This document shows positions 59,143-64,000 of a stretch of 64,000 nt of DNA, in pieces. Within the stretch, counting starts at the first letter, position 1; every line of letters begins with the position of its first letter. The DNA comes from Aporrectodea caliginosa. Taxonomy: Eukaryota; Annelida; Clitellata; Crassiclitellata; Lumbricidae. The translations under genes and the position numbers were made by a program. The notes beneath the pieces were generated by a model. The model ran no database searches and had not been told where the DNA came from. It worked only from the letters and a program-made list of their open reading frames with translations. Where the stretch lies: contig JACEVL010000417.1 in NCBI GenBank assembly GCA_020284085.1, positions 248,001 to 312,000 of the forward strand. Direction: 5' to 3'.

Positions 59143-59687
59143 CTATATTATAAGGCTTACTTTGTTTACGTTTTCCTTCCGTTTGTTTGTATGTTTGTTT
59201 GTCCGTTTTGAAAGGCTCCGAAACGGAACGCTTTAGCGATTTACAAAATTTTACACAACATTATTACGCCACGGCATGATCAACGCGATATTTTCAGCTC
59301 GCAATTTTATTTAAACGCCGATATATGGACATTTTAAATTATTTCCAACTGTTTCAACGAGGCTATCTTATAATAGTATGGCCATTTGTCCACGTCACGC
59401 GGCTAAATATGCATGACGTCAACGCTCTGAATACGTCACCGCTCTGATTACGTCAACGCTCTGATTCGCAACCAATAATACGCCTATTATAAGGTTGAGA
59501 TAACCGGTGTAGTACACGGGAAAAGCAACTATGTTCACCTCTAAATATCGTTTCCATTCAGATATATGGACATTTTTTAAATATTTGAAGCCCATCAGCA
59601 AATATAGTAAGTAAGTAGCCTTTATTTGCAGCTGTTAAAAATTACGCCTGGGCAAAACCCGGGCGAACGCCGGGTAAAAAATGCTAG
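59143..59687 (+). mobile_element. Non-autonomous Helitron-like element
   Basis: It begins tctatattataagg after an A. It ends with the hairpin cccgggcgaacgccggg, a short A-rich spacer and ctag, followed by T. The 5' TC, 3' hairpin plus CTRR, and insertion between A and T without duplication are the Helitron hallmarks. No Rep/helicase is present. Absent from copy 1. Confidence 0.8.
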
Positions 59688-60012
59688 TTATATATAAATG
59701 TATAACATACAAACAATAATGTTAATTAGGTATAGGCTACATGTATAGGACAAAATCTTTAATATGCTTTTATTGCTTACTGTTTACTGTTGTCACAAGA
59801 TAGGAAGTGTAACTGCGATAAATTGAAGTGGTCTAAATTTCCAAAGGTCATAGAGACTGGGAAATACGCTGAGTTTGCTTTAATCTCTTTGTTACCTACT
59901 TCCGATGCAATCAGAATTAGCATGCTAATGAAGTGTTTTACAAATACCTGTCTTGCGATGTACTGTTATATGATATGTCATGAAACTACAGTATTCTTAT
60001 TATTTCTTCCAG

Positions 60013-60195
60013 CGACTTACTGTCCGAAACTGATTCAGCGACCGAAACTCAGCGTCAGTTCACTGGACACAATTTACCAGTCTGAAGTCATAGCAACGTG
60101 TGATGCAGGCTTTGCGTTCTCCGACAACCGCACCAGCAAGACTCTGGAATGCTTGGACACGAATGCGTGGAACGAATCTTTATCAGAATGTCGAG
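60013..60195 (+). CDS. Gene 2 exon: CCP/sushi domain D', GC donor
   Basis: A phase 1-1 exon of 183 nt (tcttccag). CCP signature: TYCPKL, IATCDAGFAFSDN, LECLD, W and SECRG. The expected donor is GAG|GCACGT, a GC donor as in gene 1 (GCAAGT) but with a weaker consensus. Confidence 0.78.
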
Positions 60196-60431
60196 GCACG
60201 TAGATGTAATCTCGTTTTGATCTGATATGATAATTATGTTCTATCCTGTTTTATTTCATTATAATTATATTTTCTTATTTTCTATTCTTTTCAATAATGT
60301 TTTGCTTATATCTGAACATCTACAAAGCGTATTTTCAGAAACTCAACAGGTTAATTTACATGGCAGTCTTACCGATGAGAAAAGTGCGTCTTAAGGTGGC
60401 TTAGAAATGATCTATACATTTTATTCTATGA

Positions 60432-60575
60432 TTTGTGTTTTGTTCTACCCTACTTATTCTACTCTATCCAACTCTATTCTATTCTATTCTGGTAAACTTT
60501 ATTCCATTCCTTTCTATTATATTATAGTCAACTAAACTCTATTATATTCTATTCTACTCTATTCTATTCTAATCA
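60432..60575. repeat. Degenerate (TATTC)n tract
   Basis: Counterpart of 11578-12066 in copy 1, shorter. Another piece lies at 61255-61310. Confidence 0.75.
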
Positions 60576-60596
60576 ACCCTTTTGATCTTTATAAAC

Positions 60597-60940
<344 letters not shown>

Positions 60941-60944
60941 CATT

Positions 60945-61249
60945 CTACTGCTTAGCCGTTATATGCGACCTCATCTCGTTCCTTGCGCTCTGCTGATTGG
61001 CTAGATCTGTTTGTTCCTAGGACTAGGACTGCCTTGGCTCAACGTCGGGCATTTGCTGTGGTTGGTTCCTCTACTTGGAATGACCTTCCCCTCATTAAGG
61101 GGTAAACTAATGACTAGTTTTTCCTCTTTGGTCTCTCGTTCTTTAAAGACGTTTCTTTTCCCCGGGTTTTCGTGCTGAGAGCGCTTCTGAATAGTTATTC
61201 TGAGAGAGGCGCTATATAAATCTTTAGATACAATACAATACAATACTGT
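60945..61249 (+). mobile_element. CR1/L2-type LINE 3' fragment, copy-2 specific
   Basis: Decayed coding (ggactaggactgccttggct...tctacttggaatg), then gaggcgctatataaatctttag and an atacaatacaata tail. Copy 1 lacks it at the equivalent point near 12300. Confidence 0.75.
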
Positions 61250-61551
61250 ATCCAACTCAACTCTATGCTATCTTGCTCTATTCTATGCTAATCTTATCTA
61301 TTCTACACTGTTTTATGTTACTATACTTTCTGATTTATTCTTTTCATTAATTAATTTTCTGCTTTGACCTAACCTTGCAATTTTTTCGCCACTTAGGAAC
61401 TATAAATCCCGATATTTCTTTAGGAGAACTGTTGAATCTCTTTGCGCATACAGTTTTAACTAAATTTCTTAAACACTGAACTCATAGTATGACTACATAA
61501 TTATGATTATTTGCCCTGCATCACTGACATTTCTTTTAATGTACTTTTCAG

Positions 61552-61755
61552 CTATAACTTGCACCAATCCACCAAGTATTCAAGATGCCTCGCGGACAGG
61601 ATTCGAATCGGCGAACTCCGATGGTTTGTTTCCTTATCGTTCCACTGTGCGCTACACCTGTTTAGGCCGTCGAAGGTTTGAAGATGGTCTCACGACTAAG
61701 ACAATCGCCTGCACTGGGATAAACAGTTGGAATGAAACTTACTTTTCCTGTGACT
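61552..61755 (+). CDS. Gene 2 exon: CCP/sushi domain E', GC donor
   Basis: A phase 1-1 exon of 204 nt (acttttcag, donor GCAAGT). CCP signature: ITCTNPP, RYTCLGRRRFEDG, IACTG, NSWNETYF and SCD. As in gene 1, the GC donor is needed to retain Cys4 and avoid a stop. Confidence 0.8.
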
Positions 61756-62039
61756 GCAAGTACCATATAATGGCACATTTTCGTAATTATGTACATCATT
61801 GTGGAATCATAGGCTTTCATAGCTTAATCTTTCTTTAAAGTTTCAGGTGACTAAAAATGTTCGTTATGTTGCTGCTTCTGAAAGCATTTCAAAAATTATA
61901 CAATCCTTCCAAGTTAAAGGAGTTGTAGCTGAAAATACATATACAGCTAAGTATATAACCTCGTATTACCAAATTTGAAATGTGAACAACACAAGGAACC
62001 AATTCACTTGCATAATGCAATGGTTTATTCGCTTTTCAG

Positions 62040-62216
62040 TCAATCGCTGCGATCCAGTGCCAACGGTGACACATGCAAAACCGAATAACAGTTTGGCCGT
62101 TAATGGAACTGTAACGAATTACATCTGTGAGTTGGGGTATATTATTCCAAACGGAAGTGACAATACCATTCAGTGCAGCAATGGAAAGTGGCTCGGAACT
62201 CCTTCGGACTGTCAGC
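62040..62216 (+). CDS. Gene 2 exon: CCP/sushi domain F'
   Basis: A phase 1-1 exon of 177 nt (gcttttcag, GTAAGT). CCP signature: NRCDPVP, NYICELGYIIP, IQCSNGKW and SDCQ. Partner of 13111-13287. Confidence 0.87.
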
Positions 62217-62759
62217 GTAAGTTGCTTTTACAGTACCTTAAGCTAGCCTAAGGGCAGCCAATGAAGTGTTAACGACTTCATGTGCATAGCCCCAGCATAC
62301 GAGAGCGGGTGATCATTGTACTCATTACAGCGTAGTTTAGTGAGGAGCGCACGCAAAGCAGAGATCTCGAAAGAAATTTTTGTCTTGGTAGAGAGTGTTA
62401 ACAAAACGGGATTTTAACCACACTTGAATCAACAATTAATTACACTTAATCTCAAGATTTCCTGGTCTGCAAGTAACTGTGCATCCAGATTTTGATTTTG
62501 ACATAAAATTTTATGTCGACAAGATGCCACGTGCATTCGCTAAGAATTAAAGAGCAACAGCTCATGTTGTTGGATTCGCATTGTGCAAGGTTTTCAAAGT
62601 GAGCATAGTGCAATTCTAAGCAAGACTTACAGTATGGAAAGGTATTCTTGGAACAGATGTAGATGCAGATCATAAGAAATTTTAAGAAAAGGCAGCAGGC
62701 CTAGATCTTATGTAGGCCTGCTGTTATAATACTAATAATTTATAATACTATCGATGGGG

Positions 62760-62965
62760 GTACTGCATGGTTCACCGACACGGTTAGCTATCCAGTTAGC
62801 GCGTTAGGTATGTAACCTAAATGGTGCGGGTTCGAGCCTGCTGAGGAAACTCACTGTAACAATCCAGGACAAATTGTTTGTCTGTGTGACCAATGACCAT
62901 GCAGTATAATTTGGTTCCTACGTAAGCTGGCATATAAGTGACAGCTAAAAGTAAGTAAGTAAGTA
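62760..62965 (+). mobile_element. tRNA-derived SINE
   Basis: An A-box-like ggttagctatccagttagc and B-box-like gcgggttcgagcct, then a body shared with 13392-13492, ending with aagtaagtaagta. The body predates the tandem duplication. Confidence 0.65.
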
Positions 62966-63160
62966 TATTATTTTACAATTTGAAAGACTTCCTTTCAAAT
63001 TGTAGGCCTTTGAGTCGGCAATAAGAAAGCGAGAGCGAAAATTCTTAATAATCCTTAAGTCTTGTGTCACCCCCACTATGGGGTAATTCCGGACCTAAAA
63101 TTGACCTTTCAGCCAAAAAGGTGCATGAATGAATGATTGATTACAACTTGCAATTTGCAG

Positions 63161-63337
63161 GCCTAATGTGTCCTACCATTGGCACTGAACACGCGAAAGT
63201 CAATTCTACCATCAACGACTTTGAGACGATCGTACAAGTTCAATGTGACAAAGGATATATGATTGGAAATCAATCGTCAGCAATTGTGCGATGCGATGAG
63301 TCAGGAAACTGGGCTGAAAGTGATGCAACGTGTAGAG
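63161..63337 (+). CDS. Gene 2 exon: CCP/sushi domain G'
   Basis: A phase 1-1 exon of 177 nt (caatttgcag, GTAAGA). CCP signature: MCPTIG, VQVQCDKGYMIG, IVRCDESGNW and ATCRG. Partner of 13640-13816, and the best-conserved CCP pair. Confidence 0.87.
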
Positions 63338-63755
63338 GTAAGAATAAATACTAAACAGGATACAAACTAACAGTTCATATATTAGACATTCGAAAGAACG
63401 TGGCTCAATTCACAATGAAATAAATAATCTCAAAAAAATAAAATGAGTTTGGTGATTACTCAAATTTTAACGATAATCTTTCTTTTAAGGCCACACTTAA
63501 TCATATGATTTAATCTGTAATTTGGTGTCCCTACTTAGCGGGATGCTTTATCCCTCTTCGGCATCCTTTTAGTAGTCGAGTTGCAATACGTAAACCTGAT
63601 GATTCTGTTTGATTGGTTCCAAAATAAACATTTCGATTGATTGATTGAACTACTTTTCATAATAATACATCAGATTGTGGCTTTTATGATCATTTTAATA
63701 ATTTGACTTGTAAAAAAACATTTTTGAGAACTCTGAAGTTTTTTAATTACGCTAG

Positions 63756-63944
63756 CAATCGATTGCGGTGATCCTCCATCAGTGCAAGGGGCAGACACGA
63801 TCCAGTACACGAAATCATACGGAAGCCAAGCCACCTATCGATGCTTAGATGGTACTTGGATGAAAAGAAGTGTCTTCAACCAAACAATCACTTGCGACTC
63901 AGATGGAAATTGGAAACCCGATGTCACAATCACAAAGTGCACCA
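63756..63944 (+). CDS. Gene 2 exon: CCP/sushi domain H'
   Basis: A phase 1-1 exon of 189 nt (attacgctag, GTAAGA). CCP signature: IDCGDPPSVQ, ATYRCLDGTW, TITCDSDGNW and KCT. Last exon in the window. By analogy with gene 1, one more CCP and a membrane exon should follow to the right. Confidence 0.87.
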
Positions 63945-64000
63945 GTAAGAATATAGCCTTCATCACATTTTGAATGCCCAAATAAAATTAATAAAATTTT

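Overview
This is a metazoan nuclear window. Protein-coding information is split into short exons with AG acceptors and GT or GC donors, introns are kilobases long and AT-rich, and non-LTR retrotransposons, TIR transposons, SINEs and long microsatellites are dense. The taggccta-type words, the LINE types and the extracellular modules point to a marine invertebrate deuterostome, most likely an echinoderm. The species cannot be fixed from the sequence.

Two related plus-strand genes for modular secreted or cell-surface proteins dominate the window. Gene 1 (about 6.26-18.83 kb) is seen only as a 3' half: a CCP/sushi exon, a four-cysteine module of about 51 residues, seven more CCP exons and a terminal exon with a membrane helix, short basic tail, stop codon and polyadenylation signals. 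Gene 2 (about 26.04 kb to beyond the right edge) encodes, in order, a WSC domain (two exons, the second with a 1-nt frame break), kringle, PAN/apple-like domain, a fucolectin (F5/8-like) domain over two exons, a Thr/Pro linker, a second kringle, a second PAN, a 288-codon Ser/Thr mucin-like exon, a Ser/Thr linker, and then the same CCP / 4-Cys / CCP array as gene 1 (seven of its eight CCP exons are inside the window). Almost every exon is phase 1-1, so modules can be added or lost without breaking the frame. The architecture suggests a lectin/complement-like recognition receptor; function is inference.

The 5.68-14.9 kb and 53.38-63.95 kb blocks are ancient tandem copies, matching exon by exon and through much of the introns. 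Elements present in only one copy must be later insertions, and the other copy shows the empty site: a hAT-like MITE and a CR1-type LINE in copy 1; a TIR transposon, a Helitron-like element and a LINE fragment in copy 2.

The rest is mainly mobile DNA. A LINE at 205-3666 has a perfect 40-bp target duplication and splits a minus-strand ORF. CR1/L2-type LINE pieces with ATACA tails lie at 7.2, 12.1, 19.5, 48.7, 60.6 and 60.9 kb. A LINE graveyard at 37-40 kb has an RTE-like element nested in it. At least six hAT-like elements carry 8-bp target duplications and arrays of short repeats just inside their ends. Microsatellites (GAT, ATT, CAT, TTC, CA, TGTA, CCAT, CT/TA) fill many introns.
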